From Silene latifolia (Eukaryota; Streptophyta; Magnoliopsida; Caryophyllales; Caryophyllaceae), in assembly GCF_048544455.1 (NCBI RefSeq), contig NC_133536.1:171140325-171204324 (forward strand): 64,000 bases of DNA. Direction: 5' to 3'. The notes beneath the pieces were generated by a model. The model was given only the letters and a program-made list of their open reading frames with translations, ran no database searches and had not been told where the DNA came from. Of the stretch, positions 21,855 through 33,699 are shown one piece after another. Both the position numbers and the translations under genes were made by a program. Every line of letters begins with the position of its first letter. Within the stretch, counting starts at the first letter, position 1.

Positions 21855-23182
21855 TGTTGGGAAATGTGTCCTCAACAATAGTGCGATCACATGATTTAAA
21901 TATCATTATTAAATCTCATATAAAGAATACGTAAGGGATGATTCAATTATATAGTCAACTGATCAACATTAATCGGTAACGATTGGCTTGCTAGAGTTTG
22001 ACGTTACTGTCGTGGGACGGTGGTGGTCAGTTGATCCCTTAAGGTCACACCTAAAGAATGATGCCCTTATCTATAAAGTTAATTAATTGTATGTTGATAC
22101 AAGTTGATTAATTCCTTAAAATGAACAATTTATATTTATGAGAGGAAATATGTATCTTATATTATAATGTGATTAAATAAGATCATATTTAGTGGATTAA
22201 TATGTTAATTCACTAAATTATGTTGAGGTTTTATAAATGTTTCGAGGTAGAGGTAATTAGTTATTTATATTTACAAGAGGTTGTAAATTTAACTAACTAA
22301 CTATTATGGGACCCATTATATGATGATATAATGATAAAATATTACTCAATAAGTTGAGTGAATATATGTTTATTAATTTGTGTCATAATTGTTGTATGAT
22401 CAAATTAATATTTAATTATGTAAGATAATTAATCATAAGACTTATAAGCATTTGTGGGACAAATATTATAAGACAAAAATGGACCCAAATAAACTATGCC
22501 AACCGTCCATATAGAAGCATGGTGGAGTTGCTTTTGTTTTTGTCATTTCTTGTTGGAAGATTCTCCAACAAATTATGGCATGCTTACACTACTACCTAAA
22601 ACTTTTAGAGCATTTGTAAAAGGGTTTTTTGAGAAGTAAAAATGCTCTTATTAAGAGCATAGTGGCCGGTCCACATACCATACAACAACACTTTTGTTGT
22701 TCTTATTTTTCTCTCTAATTCTCTAAAAGATGCTTAATGTTTACAACATGCAAAAACCTCTCTCTTGTTCATAGTTTTTCCTCTAAAACTTGTGAAGTTT
22801 GATTCAAATTGTTCAATAAAGATTACTAATATTATTAGTGTAATATATGAGTATTAGTAATCAATTTTAAGGTAAACTACTAAACAAATATCTAGCAAAT
22901 ATTATTTAGTGGGGATAAGGGATAATCTTGGGTGCAATCAAGAGGAGTGACTTCTATACTTGAGGTCTTGGAGGATCATCCTATTACTCATCATAGCTCA
23001 AGAACAAGTGAAGGTAGGAGACCTTACTTGTGCCCATAAAACCGAAATTAACAATGTAAGGGACATTGTTTTCTTATAAATCTCTTATTTTGTTATGCAT
23101 GCACTAGATCTAAAGAATAAATTATAAACAATTAATTTGTTCACTATTAGAGGAGTCTAATAATAGGTATATGAACCTAACA
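21855..23182 (+). repeat. 3' LTR of the copia element
   Basis: 1328 bp, nearly identical to the 5' LTR, followed by the TATAA duplication. Confidence 0.95.
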
Positions 23183-23699
23183 TATAAAAGGTTTTAGAAA
23201 TGCTAAAATGAAATTAGAAATAACTTAAGCGTTATAAACAAAACCCTTGGTCAAAATATAATAGAAACCGTTAAACTAGTTGAACCGGTTTACTCGATCA
23301 AGTGCACTCGACTGAGTAACTCACACTCGACCGAGTACCAACCAAGTACTCGACCGAGTACTCCAACTAAAATACGGAGTATTACAGTTCAATCCAACCA
23401 GATTTTGTGGTAGTAACTTCAACTTTATGTTGTAGTTTGCTCGTATTTTTGTATCATATGCCCTTTTTCTATAGTCATTGCAAGGTTAGTAATGTGATTC
23501 AATTTACTAAAGCTTGTTTTGTCCTCTGTGATTTCGCTTTAGATTTTTTATTCTTAGAAGAAATTGGAGTTTATATTGTCAACTCTGTTGCTTATCAATA
23601 TGGCTACAATTACCACCACAATAAATATTACTTATCTAGTCATTTTTCAATTCGAACAAATTGTGCATTTTGCCTATTCAACCATCTGTGTAATTAAAA

Positions 23700-24335
23700 C
23701 GCCAGTTCCTCGGCTCGCCGGCCGCTTTCCCCAACGCTATCACCCATTCCGTCGCCGGCGAGCCGAACTTGTTCTACTCTGATCGTCGTGGTTCTACTCT
23801 GATCGTCGCTCACCCATTCCCATCGTCGCTGATAAGTGTAGATTTTAGGGATTTTGTTGGCTCATCTGGTATTTTGTTTGCTTTCAAGGCCGATTGGGTT
23901 TCAATCAGATCGCGTTTGTCCATCAAGTGGTGCGATTTCCTTGGGGCGGTTCTCTTCAGTGACCTGCTTTCGTGCAACATTACCGGTGATTCCTTCTTCC
24001 CTGTCTTGTGGTTTTAGCTGTTAATAGTCCAGTCCGTGTCTAGTTCAATAAGTTTTCAGTTCTTTTCGGGTTTGTCGGTCTGTTATCGCTGTTGTTGGGA
24101 GTTCTTAGCTGATTTCTCTCCGTTTTTAAGTCCGATTAGTTCTACTGGGTGTTGTTTTCGCTTGGTTTCTGGTTGCTGGGCCTTTTCGAGTTTTCGTTTT
24201 GTGTTGTGGGATCATCGACTGTCTCCCCAACGTTGCCCTTCTTGCTGAGTTGGGGTTTTTTGCGTGATTGATTCCTCTACCGTTTGTCACCAGTTTCTTG
24301 AAGACTTTGCTTGTGCCCATGTTAATGACGGGTTT
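23700..24335 (+). promoter_or_regulatory. GC-rich leader (probable promoter / 5' UTR) of the TPR gene
   Basis: The composition changes abruptly from AT-rich to GC-richer at about 23700. A perfect 12-bp inverted repeat, CGGCTCGCCGGC (23711-23722) and its complement (23754-23765), could form a stem. An 18-base phrase, GTTCTACTCTGATCGTCG, is tandemly duplicated at 23771 and 23791. Pyrimidine-rich tracts follow to the ATG. No TATA box was assigned; an intron in the 5' UTR cannot be excluded. Confidence 0.5.
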
Positions 24336-25991
24336 ATGGACGGTGATGGGGAGAGGATGGTTGGCTGTTTTATGAATCTTCAAGGGTCGCCTTTGGTGGA
24401 GGTGAAGAAACTTAAAGACAAGGGAAATTGTCTTTTTAGGCAAAAAATTTTTGACAAGGCCGCTGCTTGTTACGATGAAGCTTGTAAACTGTTGGGTATA
24501 AGTTTTGGAATGATTGGAGGAGAAGATGTCCAATCGTTATCTGACCTTGCGGTTTCCCTTAATTCTAATCTTGCTGCTTGTGCTATTAAGCTTGAGGAAT
24601 ACAGAGCTGCTGTTGATTTGTGCACTATGATTTTGGACAAATTTCCTCGTAATGTTAAGGCGCTTTTTCGTAGGGCAGTTGCATGTGTGAAGTTAAAAAG
24701 GTTTTCGGAAGCTGAAGTGGATTTAGTTGAGGCGTTAGTGGTCGAACCAAGGAATAAAGATGTTTTAAGAGAATTAGAAGTCGTAAAAGGCCACCTTCTC
24801 ATAAAGAAAAATGGTAAACGTGTTTTAGAGGTCGCTCCTGAGGTTGGCGTGGTTGGGAAAAATATGAAGAAGACGGCTGATTCTGATGTGAGTATAAAAG
24901 ACCAGGTTGCGGAATTTGACTACAATATAAAGGATAGTGAAAGTGTGATCACGGAGGTGATGGATGACCAAAACGTCGTGGAAGTAAAGGCTAAAGCAGA
25001 GAGGGTGAATATGGAGGTTAAGGATGCTCAAGGTAATTGTGGTACAGATTTGAAGGCTAGCTTAAAGAAGAATGATCATTTTTCTAATGAGAGAGTTCTT
25101 GAATTCGCTAAAAAAGATGGAGGAAATTTCCGTATAAGGATCCACGGACAATCTTATCAAAAGCTCCTTGAAGGTAAAAAGTTGAGCTTTTACAATAAGA
25201 AGGAATTGTCAACTATTACAATTCGGGTCATTAGGATTGAGACAACTATGGAGGGAGGCACTTTAGGCTGTAAGAAGAAAAAAAGGAGGCAACGTCATAA
25301 AAAGCGGAGTTTTAAGACGATTGTCATGAACAAAGACATAACTTCTTCAACTATCATCAATGTGAACCATGATCTTCCTAGTGCAAGTTCGAGTGCTCCT
25401 GTTAGTTCGGTTGTTTCCTCTATTCTCTCTGGTAATCAAATCCTCCATGGAACTACTAATGTTGTAGCTCATAATTCAAGCTTGCCCGACTCTTCGGTGA
25501 ACGACACAGCCAGCTCAAAAAGTTCTGAAGTCCTGAATGATTCGATATTCCATCGACCTTTCATATTTTCAGCTTGTCCTAAGGAGCGTAAGATCTCTTC
25601 GTTTGATAAGCTATCATGCGCTTCTTCTTCTTCTATGCTTTGCAGGTGCCCTTTTAATCATCGCGGTAACGAGAAAAGGAGAATTACCATAAAAAAGAAC
25701 AATTATAGCAAAGGAGATGAATCTCCAAGACACAATTTATCTACTTTCTGTATAAGTAGATCCTTCTCCCATAAATTTCTACGTCCTCGTGGCGTAAGTG
25801 TGTCTTGTTGCAGGTACTCTCCTAAAGCTCAAATAGCAAAGAAAAGGAAAGATTTGACATCTTCAGAATACTACTTCAGCAACTCTTTGAAGAAACCCCG
25901 TTTTTCAAGAACTCCCGCCCCTAGTTTAAGTTTTTGTTATAATAATGTAGTGTTTGCACCTGACTTAGAGATGCAGGTATGCTTTGTATAA
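24336..25991 (+). CDS. TPR carboxylate-clamp protein with basic middle and unusual C-terminus
   Basis: A single open frame of 551 residues from ATG 24336; the frame is open upstream to a GTG at 24264 but has no earlier ATG. Residues about 20-140 form three tetratricopeptide repeats. They carry the pattern typical of Hsp70/Hsp90-binding TPR clamps: KxxGN in the first helix (KDKGN), an Asn in the second repeat (SNLAAC) and Lys/Arg in the third (KALFRRA). A chaperone-linked role, probably cytosolic or nuclear, is inferred. A lysine/arginine cluster near residues 308-330 (KKKKRRQRHKKR) could be a nuclear signal. The C-terminal 200 residues are Ser-rich with a GDESPR motif at 25713-25730 and CCRYSP near 25805, a module also seen at 46 kb. 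The gene is not disrupted. The full-length family was not recognised; splicing in the C-terminal region is possible. Confidence 0.8.
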   Translation: MDGDGERMVGCFMNLQGSPLVEVKKLKDKGNCLFRQKIFDKAAACYDEACKLLGISFGMIGGEDVQSLSDLAVSLNSNLAACAIKLEEYRAAVDLCTMILDKFPRNVKALFRRAVACVKLKRFSEAEVDLVEALVVEPRNKDVLRELEVVKGHLLIKKNGKRVLEVAPEVGVVGKNMKKTADSDVSIKDQVAEFDYNIKDSESVITEVMDDQNVVEVKAKAERVNMEVKDAQGNCGTDLKASLKKNDHFSNERVLEFAKKDGGNFRIRIHGQSYQKLLEGKKLSFYNKKELSTITIRVIRIETTMEGGTLGCKKKKRRQRHKKRSFKTIVMNKDITSSTIINVNHDLPSASSSAPVSSVVSSILSGNQILHGTTNVVAHNSSLPDSSVNDTASSKSSEVLNDSIFHRPFIFSACPKERKISSFDKLSCASSSSMLCRCPFNHRGNEKRRITIKKNNYSKGDESPRHNLSTFCISRSFSHKFLRPRGVSVSCCRYSPKAQIAKKRKDLTSSEYYFSNSLKKPRFSRTPAPSLSFCYNNVVFAPDLEMQVCFV

Positions 25992-27211
25992 GGAACCTTT
26001 CTGTACGGCTGCCAAAAAAAAACCATCTGTGTGAGATGGAATGTTTTCGCTTAACATTTTATTTCGTTGAATACTACTGGTAGTACCAATGGGTTGTTCT
26101 TTTGGTGCCATTGCGTTGTTTCCAAAGATAATATCTTTTTGTTGTTTGAGGATGTTGTTATTTACATGTATGTTACTCAATTGCTTTATTCTTGGCATAT
26201 TTTAGCAAATATTGTCATCAATCATGATTTATCGTATCAACTTTTTATCAAGAAATTGTCTTGATAATTTGATGACCGTGATTTTGTTTTTGTGTGAATA
26301 AAAAGGAAAACAAGACAATGAGAAGAAAAGATACTTGCTGATTTAATTGGGGAAATAATTTAATTAGCAGAAGCTTTTAATAACAACCGTTCTTTATGTA
26401 AACAGTTGTTAATTTTTGACCTAAAGGAAAAGGAAGAAAAAGAAAAGGAGAACATTAAACAATAAACATACCTACTATTTCACCATTCCATTTTTGATGA
26501 GTTTGTCAGATGAAGAAGAACAACAATGATTAAGCGTCTAAATTTACTGCCCAATTTACCACAAGTTCATGGGGGTGTTCATTCGGATGTCCAGACTAAA
26601 GCCCAAGCGGATCGTGTAATTTAGTCCGGATCAGACCATCCCATACTTTATTTGATTCATTTCACAGTCTACCTATTTACGTTAGTTTGGTCTTTAATCC
26701 GGTCCTAGAGTTGTCAATCCATGCCTGGGCTATTTTGCAATTAGCATTTGCTATTTTCATGCGCAATATTTGACTAATACTCTTCGAAAAGCCGGTCATT
26801 TTTTTAGAGTATCTAATTTGTAGGTAGTTGTAATGGGTTGTTTTTAAGCTATCGAGCTATTGAGCTCCTATTTAAAATTGGAAAAGTATTCGAAAATCTT
26901 GATGTTGTTCAAAGGATATGGATCCCGTGATTTGATATATCTCCCATGAATAAGACAACGTGACTTTGTATGCCATACCAATGGTTTTGGAAGGACCTCT
27001 GACGGCTGTTATTCAACCAACCATAGATATGTCAAAGGCTACTTTATATGTTTACGTTACTATATTTATTTACGGCCTTACTTTACTCGTATTATCGTTG
27101 TTCCCCGTGTCCATTATAACATGCCAGCTAATGCTAGCCATACCCGCCTAACCCCGTAGCGAGTTTGCCTAGGGGCCTGGAAGATGCGTTTGAACATGTC
27201 CAATTTGCTTC
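25992..27211. other. 3' flank of the TPR gene and AT-rich spacer
   Basis: Contains the probable 3' UTR (to roughly 26300) and then AT-rich sequence. A 63-codon frame at 26960-27151 with hydrophobic residues was considered and not accepted as a gene. Confidence 0.6.
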
Positions 27212-27214
27212 TTA

Positions 27215-27429
27215 GAGCATCTCCAACGACGCATAATAAGCTGCTCATAAAATTGAGGAAGTATACCAATGATAATTTACGATCCTCAACAATCCTCAAC
27301 ATATTGAGGAATAGATTACTCCGCTATTTGTCGAAGAAGAAGACGCGCAACAAACATTAAATAAAATATTGGATTTGTGAGTGTAGAGAAAAGAGGGAAA
27401 AGGAGAGAGATGCAGAGGAGAGATAAAAT

Positions 27430-27476
<47 letters not shown>

Positions 27477-27748
27477 TTTTATGCTATTAAATTATTAATA
27501 AAAAAATTATGAAAATTATATTAAAATATCTGTTATTTTTCTCTACAATTAGAGACCACTATTGATACGAGTAATATTTATCAAGATTTTAAGTTAGAGA
27601 AATAATTGATGAGGAATATGAAGTAAATCATTGTTGGAGGGGTGTTTTTGTTGTAAATTGAAAACTTGAGGATTGATGTGTTGGATGGGTGAGAAAGGAT
27701 GAGAGATGAAAAGTTGAGGAATAGAATGGATCATTGTTGGAGATGGTC
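27215..27748. mobile_element. PIF/Harbinger (Tourist-like) MITE
   Basis: Inverted ends GAGCATCTCCAAC and GTTGGAGATGGTC, flanked by TTA at 27212-27214 and 27749-27751. TTA target duplications and this terminal motif are typical of Tourist-like MITEs. A homopolymer of about 40 T lies inside near 27433-27472. Confidence 0.75.
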
Positions 27749-27886
27749 TTAGCTTTAATACTATGTGGTTTCCAATTTCCATGCAAACTTAACCTTTTAT
27801 ACTAGCTGTCTTAGTCTAGTGGTTAAGAAGGAGATATTATGGATAATAGGTATCAGGTTTGAATTCTCTTTTCCCTCTATTGTAAT

Positions 27887-28297
27887 TAGAGCTGGAAAGC
27901 TTGACCCGACACGAACCCGAGAACTTTGCAATACGAAATCGACCTGACCCGATGACGACCCTGATAATCAGTGGCCCAAACCCGATATTGACTCGATTAA
28001 ACTGATAACCCGACAACTATTAAGCTTAATATTGAAGAAAATGAGAGTGATTTAGTGTTTCGATTGATACGTTTGGCTTAATAATGATGTAACCAAACCA
28101 AATAATGGTCGAAAAAATAATTTTAATGGACAAAAAATGAATTAATGTGATAAAACCACTAGACCCGATAGTGACCCTACCCAAACCCGACACATCATTT
28201 GACCCGAATTAACCCGGTCCGATAACGGTCGAACCCGGCCCAAAAGGTTATGGTAACCTGATATAACCCGACCCGACTAACCCAATTGCCACCTCTA
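27887..28297. mobile_element. hAT-type MITE, ACCCGAC-rich family, copy 1
   Basis: Ends TAGAGCTGGAAA and TTGCCACCTCTA are inverted. The 8-bp flanks ATTGTAAT (27879-27886) and ATTATAAT (28298-28305) match at 7 of 8 bases. The body has many ACCCGAC/GACCCG words. The same family recurs at 44709-45226. Confidence 0.75.
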
Positions 28298-28305
28298 ATT
28301 ATAAT

Positions 28306-29005
28306 GCAACTAAATATGCGTTTCTTTTAGCGTATGTTTGAAGACTTTGCTTTGAAGTGTGCATCAACCTAGTCAAATAGCCCAATACATTTATGGATTC
28401 CTTACAGTTGGGCTTGATTTTGTTTAGCAAGCGTAGTTTGTATGGTTACGTAATTTAAGTGTTCTGATTCTGATCCTCTCCATTTCACAAATAATTCTTG
28501 TACAATAATATTTTGGATGACTTAAATACGAATGTTCTCATGTGAAAAAATCAAATAAAAATTAATTTTTTTCTTGACAACATTTATGAAAAATAAAATT
28601 TATATTTTTTTCTTACAAAAAATTCAATTACAATAAATCAAATTGTACAGTTAGAGAATCATTAAAATCGGAGTATGATTATATGCATAGATTTTAAACA
28701 AATGGAACCGTAAAATCTTACTTACTTATGACTTATGACACTACCTAGTTGGGATTGATAATGCTCTCTGGGGATTCTAAAATTGTAAGATTGTAGGACT
28801 CAATCCTCAGATTTGATTTTGATAACATGTGTAGCTTAACCCGACCCGTATTAAGGTCACCCTATAGGGCTAGACCCCTTCAAATTAATTTCCATTTTAT
28901 ATGTGTCCTACAATTGTAATAATTGATTTTTGTTTCATATTATAGATCAATTAAATTTCCGGATATTAATTAGTTCTAGTAGGTTTGCTTATCCCCTTTA
29001 ATTTG
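28306..29005. other. AT-rich spacer, no gene seen
   Basis: Nothing recognisable apart from short ACCCGACCC words near 28840. Confidence 0.6.
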
Positions 29006-29007
29006 TA

Positions 29008-29303
29008 CTTCCTCCATTCAACTCCACTCTACCATCTTTCCTTTTTCATCCATTCAATTCCACTCTACCTATTTCCTAAAAAGGAATGCCAAATGACCAT
29101 TTTGTCCTCATACCCTATTACTTATTTACAATATTTGCCACTCATACCTCACTACTTCTACATCAAACTCCACCATTTTCCACTCATATTCCACTTAATT
29201 ACATTATACCCCATTATTTATTTACAATATTTTCCACCCAACCCCACCCTTCTTAATATTTGTGCAAAATACAAATAGGTAGAGTGGAGTTGAATGGAGG
29301 AAG
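29008..29303. mobile_element. Stowaway-type MITE, copy 1
   Basis: Inverted ends CTTCCTCCATTCAACTCCAC and complement, flanked by TA at 29006-29007 and 29304-29305. Same family as 44327-44575. The 97-codon frame over it is incidental. Confidence 0.85.
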
Positions 29304-29305
29304 TA

Positions 29306-29657
29306 TCTGTTTCATGTAATCATGTTTATTAAACTTATTTTTTCTTTTTTTGTTAAACATTGACCCGCTTGACCCGAAAATAATCCGATGACCTGAAGTA
29401 AGGATTAGCATCACCCGCACTCACGTAAGAAATCCTAGTACAACAAGAAAACACCATCAAATATGAAACTAGCCATCGACACACACCATCATATTTTAGG
29501 TTAGAAGACAAAATGAAACAATTGTACAAGTATCAAATGTTGGCCACAAATAGACATGGTAAGTGAAAATATAAGGAGGGATTAAAATAGTTAACCACTA
29601 ATCAATTAAAAATGCCTAAACATAAAAAAAAATGAACAACTAACCTATGCACAAAAG
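29306..29657. other. Spacer, no gene seen
   Basis: AT-rich sequence between a MITE and a copia element; nothing recognisable. Confidence 0.6.
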
Positions 29658-29662
29658 AACAT

Positions 29663-30033
29663 TGTAGGAAAATAAGGACATACCTTAATGCGGAAGCGAT
29701 CGGATCGTTGTGCTCGCTAACTGCCCACTATCGTATATCGTACCTCCGGCGGCTACTAGAGTCCCGGAATATATCCACGCCCCAAATCCCAAGTCACATA
29801 GACGGTAGACTAACTAAAAGATTATATAAGTTGTGTGTTAATAAGATGAATATGATGGTTACACAAACAACATCTCTTATCTTATTTATAATCACCTCAC
29901 ATAGAGGAGTTACAAAGGGCACCATAAACACCCATTAAGTCACACCATAATGGGTAGATTAATATGGTGATAAATAGGATAATTAACAACCAAATTGATT
30001 GTGGCCGTTACTAAAATCCTATTAAATACAATA
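29663..30033 (-). repeat. 3' LTR of the minus-strand copia element
   Basis: 371 bp without the MITE found in its partner. On its inner side the minus strand reads GTGGCCGAGTGGGAG, the polypurine tract (30034-30048). A 76-codon frame here recurs in the other LTR and is LTR sequence, not a gene. Confidence 0.9.
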
Positions 30034-31693
30034 CTCCCACTCGGCCACTCAAGCCATGGTAGCATTGATGCTTAGTCACAAAACCTAAGCAATACTCTTA
30101 TTTGGTCACAAAGCCAAGACAATACTCCCACTTGGTCACACAACCAAGTTTATGACAATACAACTCCAACATAAACAATCTCTTATGTTTCATACGGGAA
30201 ATGGGGTGTGCGACCATAAAGTAACAAAGTAGCGTTATATTAAGTTACCATCAAACTAACATAACACTTTCACATTATCAACGCCCCAAATCATTCAAAC
30301 ATCACCGTTAGCATACATAGTCCCCATATGCTATCATAATCATATTAGTTATATACACAATATAACCCCTGGCCAGGAAATTATGGTGAAGTTGAATTGA
30401 CCATTCCTTAGACACTAATAATAATCCATCTCAACTTAACTGCTTTCCTAACATGATTCGTTGAACCTTAATCTTTTAGGTCCTTAGAATTTATATTAAA
30501 GTAGCAACATCAAGAATTAACTTCATATCATAGCTCCAAGTCAAAGGGCATCAAACAAAGTTGGACAACACAGTCCATAGAATCACACAATGACAAAGTA
30601 GGTAATCATCTGTCACTCCTAACGGCCGACTTACTAACACACATAGTATGATATATGTGTCACAACATAGCTCCCACTACGATGGGCATATCACGCTTCT
30701 ACGTCGTGCGAATCATAAGTCTAGATACTACTCAAGTATCTAACCCAAGCCACTAGATTGATATACACAATATCCAATCCGACACTTGTGATTCGGTTCA
30801 AAGTTTTAGTATGAAAATAGGGTGTCTTCTCATACTTTGACTACAAAAGTCTCATCTTAGACTTACTAAGGCGACTATATAACGAGTCAATATCTTTCCA
30901 TACAACTAATGTACAAAGATAATCTCCAACACTCACTAAGTGTTAATGTGACTCAGTCTCATCTTGCCCACTACACAAGTGTCAAGGCGGTTACCTGTGT
31001 GATTAGGTAATCTAAAAGCTTGGTGATATCTTATGTGCCTCATCATGCAACAAATACATATGAACCATTTCTAAAAGATACAAAATCTTTTATCCAAAAA
31101 TGTCCATCATTAAACACATCCAAACTCAACAAGATTAAAAATTAAGTTGACTTTTTCGCACAATTAGCTCAACACATGAACTAATTAAGAACACATCTTA
31201 TAAAATAATGTGCCAATCATCTTGTTTGTTAATCTTACTTGATGACAACTCTTAGTTCCACACAAGAACTAATTTACTCTTACCACAAAGGTAAAAGTGA
31301 AAAACACTTGATTACATATCATTGTACGTGTAAAGGATTGATTAGGTAACAAATACTTATCAATCACAAATTGACGTTCAACCATGTACTAAACAAGGTA
31401 CACGTCAAAATGTCAACTACACTAGAATAAGAAACAATACTTAATCGTTTCTTACTTTTGATCATAGGTTTAGACATAAAAACTTTATTTTTCTTCTAAA
31501 TACCAATATGTCACTCATTAACAAAGAGAAACTTATTCTCCTATATAATTTTGATATAACCAAAAATATTTTACCATTCCAGTTAAATCATCACACAAAT
31601 GATTTATGAAATTAGAAATAAATATAGATCATTCAACATATGAAGAAGCTTGAAGTACACAAAGATTTATCATCTTAATCATTTGAGACAAAC

Positions 31694-31927
31694 TCAACTG
31701 ATCGATCTATGCATATAAGCTTTTCCCGAGCAACTTGATATGAGAAAATAGTCTTTACATCCATTTGAAAACAAAATCCAAATAGATGACCAAAATTTAG
31801 AAGAAAATCGGAACAAATCCGAATTGAGAACATACCTCATAATAGTCTTAAACCTTACTATCATAAACATATTGTCACAATGTCTATATGCTCTCATAAT
31901 AACAATCCATTCTTTATTACTTGGCAA
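31694..31927 (-). pseudogene. Copia RT trace
   Basis: The minus strand at 31751-31770 encodes FQMDVKT, the conserved start of the copia RT palm motif (usually QMDVKTAFLNG), but the following residues are lost. The surrounding frame is degenerate. It is the clearest protein evidence that this interior is copia. Confidence 0.5.
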
Positions 31928-33699
31928 AAAAAAAAAAAAAACTCACTTACTAAAAGTGATAGCTCCCACTTACTAAAAGTGGTTCAAAAAACGAATAGAA
32001 GGAACAACTCCCACTATCCTCCATAATGAGCAAAATACCTTAAGGATCGACCTTATGTTAATCCTTATAACTTGACACATAAGCTAATATTTGCTCATTA
32101 GTAGACAAACTCTCATCTTTACCTTGGATCGTGAAAATACTCCCACTATCCAAAACATAGAGAGAAGTTAAACTATTCTTGGTGTCTCAACGGGGTTCAC
32201 AAAAAATTCTCCCACTCACCAATAGATAGTTTTGCATTGTAACGAATACAATACAAATGTCTACTAGACTTCGCCAACACCTAGAAATACATCCAAGTGA
32301 ATAAATATTGTGGGTCACTTGAACACAAAGTTTGACAAATGTTAAGACATGAATGATCAATCTTATATCCAAAACTTATTTGGAGCGAGGAAAATTTCCT
32401 TAAAAACATATTTATGGAATCCTCCCTAATCTATAAGAAGGAAAATTTGATGATCGTTAGATGCCACTTAACCATATCAAGTGATGTACAATTCCTCAAT
32501 TAAAACAACCTCTTGTTGTAGCAATTAGGAATTGTAAGATCAACACACATATTTTTCCTGATTTACACTTTGAACATATCAAAGAGTGATTCACAACCAA
32601 CACATTTACTAAGAGTTCTGACTCTAAGTTCAAAGACGGTTTTTCACTTTTATCATAAACTGCTTGAACATATCAAACACTTTATAAAATGACAAAATAA
32701 TGGATACAAAACCCATTGCGTGAATCATCTCAAAAATAAAAGAGGAAAAATTACGGTCTCATGATGCTCCTTAACATTTAACTACCCACAATTAAAAATA
32801 AAAATAGATTGAAATATAAAAGTTAGAGACAATGAACATACATGAAAATGTAATCAAAGAGATGAATCAAATTAAAAAATAATGCGGTGAACATATATAT
32901 TATGACCAAACACATAGCCATATCAAACTATTAACAAGAGGTTTAATAAGTAGAATCCGTGATTTTCAATAAACTAATTATTGAAAAATAACCACGCACT
33001 CCAAGCGCGTAGAGACTTAACAAATCAAAGTAGCACAAAGCCTCTTTGAATTATCCATCGACAAACAATGGATTAAACAACGAGTTATAAAAAATTCTCG
33101 CTCCGTTTCTAAATCCACAAAGGACAAGAATTAGTAGCAGATACAAGAAATAAACATATAACTCGAATTGATGGAGAAGGATGTCATTTGGCTCGAAACT
33201 AACATGAACCAAATTTATAGTATCTCCATACTATTCTCTTGCCGACACTAAGTCCGACATATTAAACAATACCACATATTTGTAATCATAGTAAGAAAAA
33301 ACTTAAACCATTAACAATTATATCGAGAGACATTAGCGCCAAAAGGCACTCTTTTCCTGTCTCGATAAATTTTGAGACTTTTACTAAGGATTGAGCGTGT
33401 TGACTATGACCCATTAAGAGTTTGCTATTTTTCTAATCCCAAAATCGGATGGCAAACAAATCGCCATGGAAAAAATAAATAAACTCTTACGTCAGCCAAT
33501 CACGTGTTTAAAAATCATTTCACGTAAGATAAATAAAACACTTGACAATCCTCAAATTCTCCGGGTCAAGACACACAATCCTGTACCCTATGTCAAAATG
33601 AATCTGACTTACACATTAGTCTCACGCTACACAAGCGGTAAGACATGTCTCAAAAGTAGTTAATAGGTATACATACAAAATAACACAATTTTACATGCA

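Larger units (their letters stand above)
14494..23182 (+). mobile_element. Copia LTR retrotransposon with decayed coding region
   Basis: A complete plus-strand element of 8689 bp with 1329/1328-bp LTRs, target duplication TATAA (14489-14493 and 23183-23187), an initiator-Met PBS and a polypurine tract. It inserted into a gypsy LTR. The LTRs differ at only a handful of positions, for example 15478/22838 region AATAAT versus AGTAAT and 15651/23011 region AAGG versus GAGG. Yet gag carries a stop inside its zinc knuckle and pol is fragmented by many stops and frameshifts. It is therefore young as an insertion but old as a coding sequence. Confidence 0.92.
12900..23386. mobile_element. Gypsy-type solo LTR split by a copia-type element
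   Basis: The left part (12900-14493) begins TGTAACACCCCC. The right part (23183-23386) ends CGGAGTATTACA. Removing the copia insertion and one copy of its TATAA duplication leaves an LTR-like unit of about 1.8 kb with TG...CA ends. No internal domain or second LTR is present, so it looks like a solo LTR. The direction of transcription is unclear. A target duplication is not visible (GTCTT left, GTTCA right), so it may be old or may result from recombination between copies. The right part has four ACTCGACCGAGT-type palindromes at 23290-23362. Confidence 0.6.

Noticed and set aside
23384..23400. Target duplication of the gypsy solo LTR
   Set aside because: GTCTT on the left and GTTCA on the right do not match.
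26960..27151. 63-codon hydrophobic frame
   Set aside because: Too short, no start context or recognised family, and flanked by stops in AT-rich DNA.
29708..29938. 76-codon frame repeated at 36196-36396
   Set aside because: Both are the same stretch of the two LTRs of one element, so the duplication is due to the LTRs.
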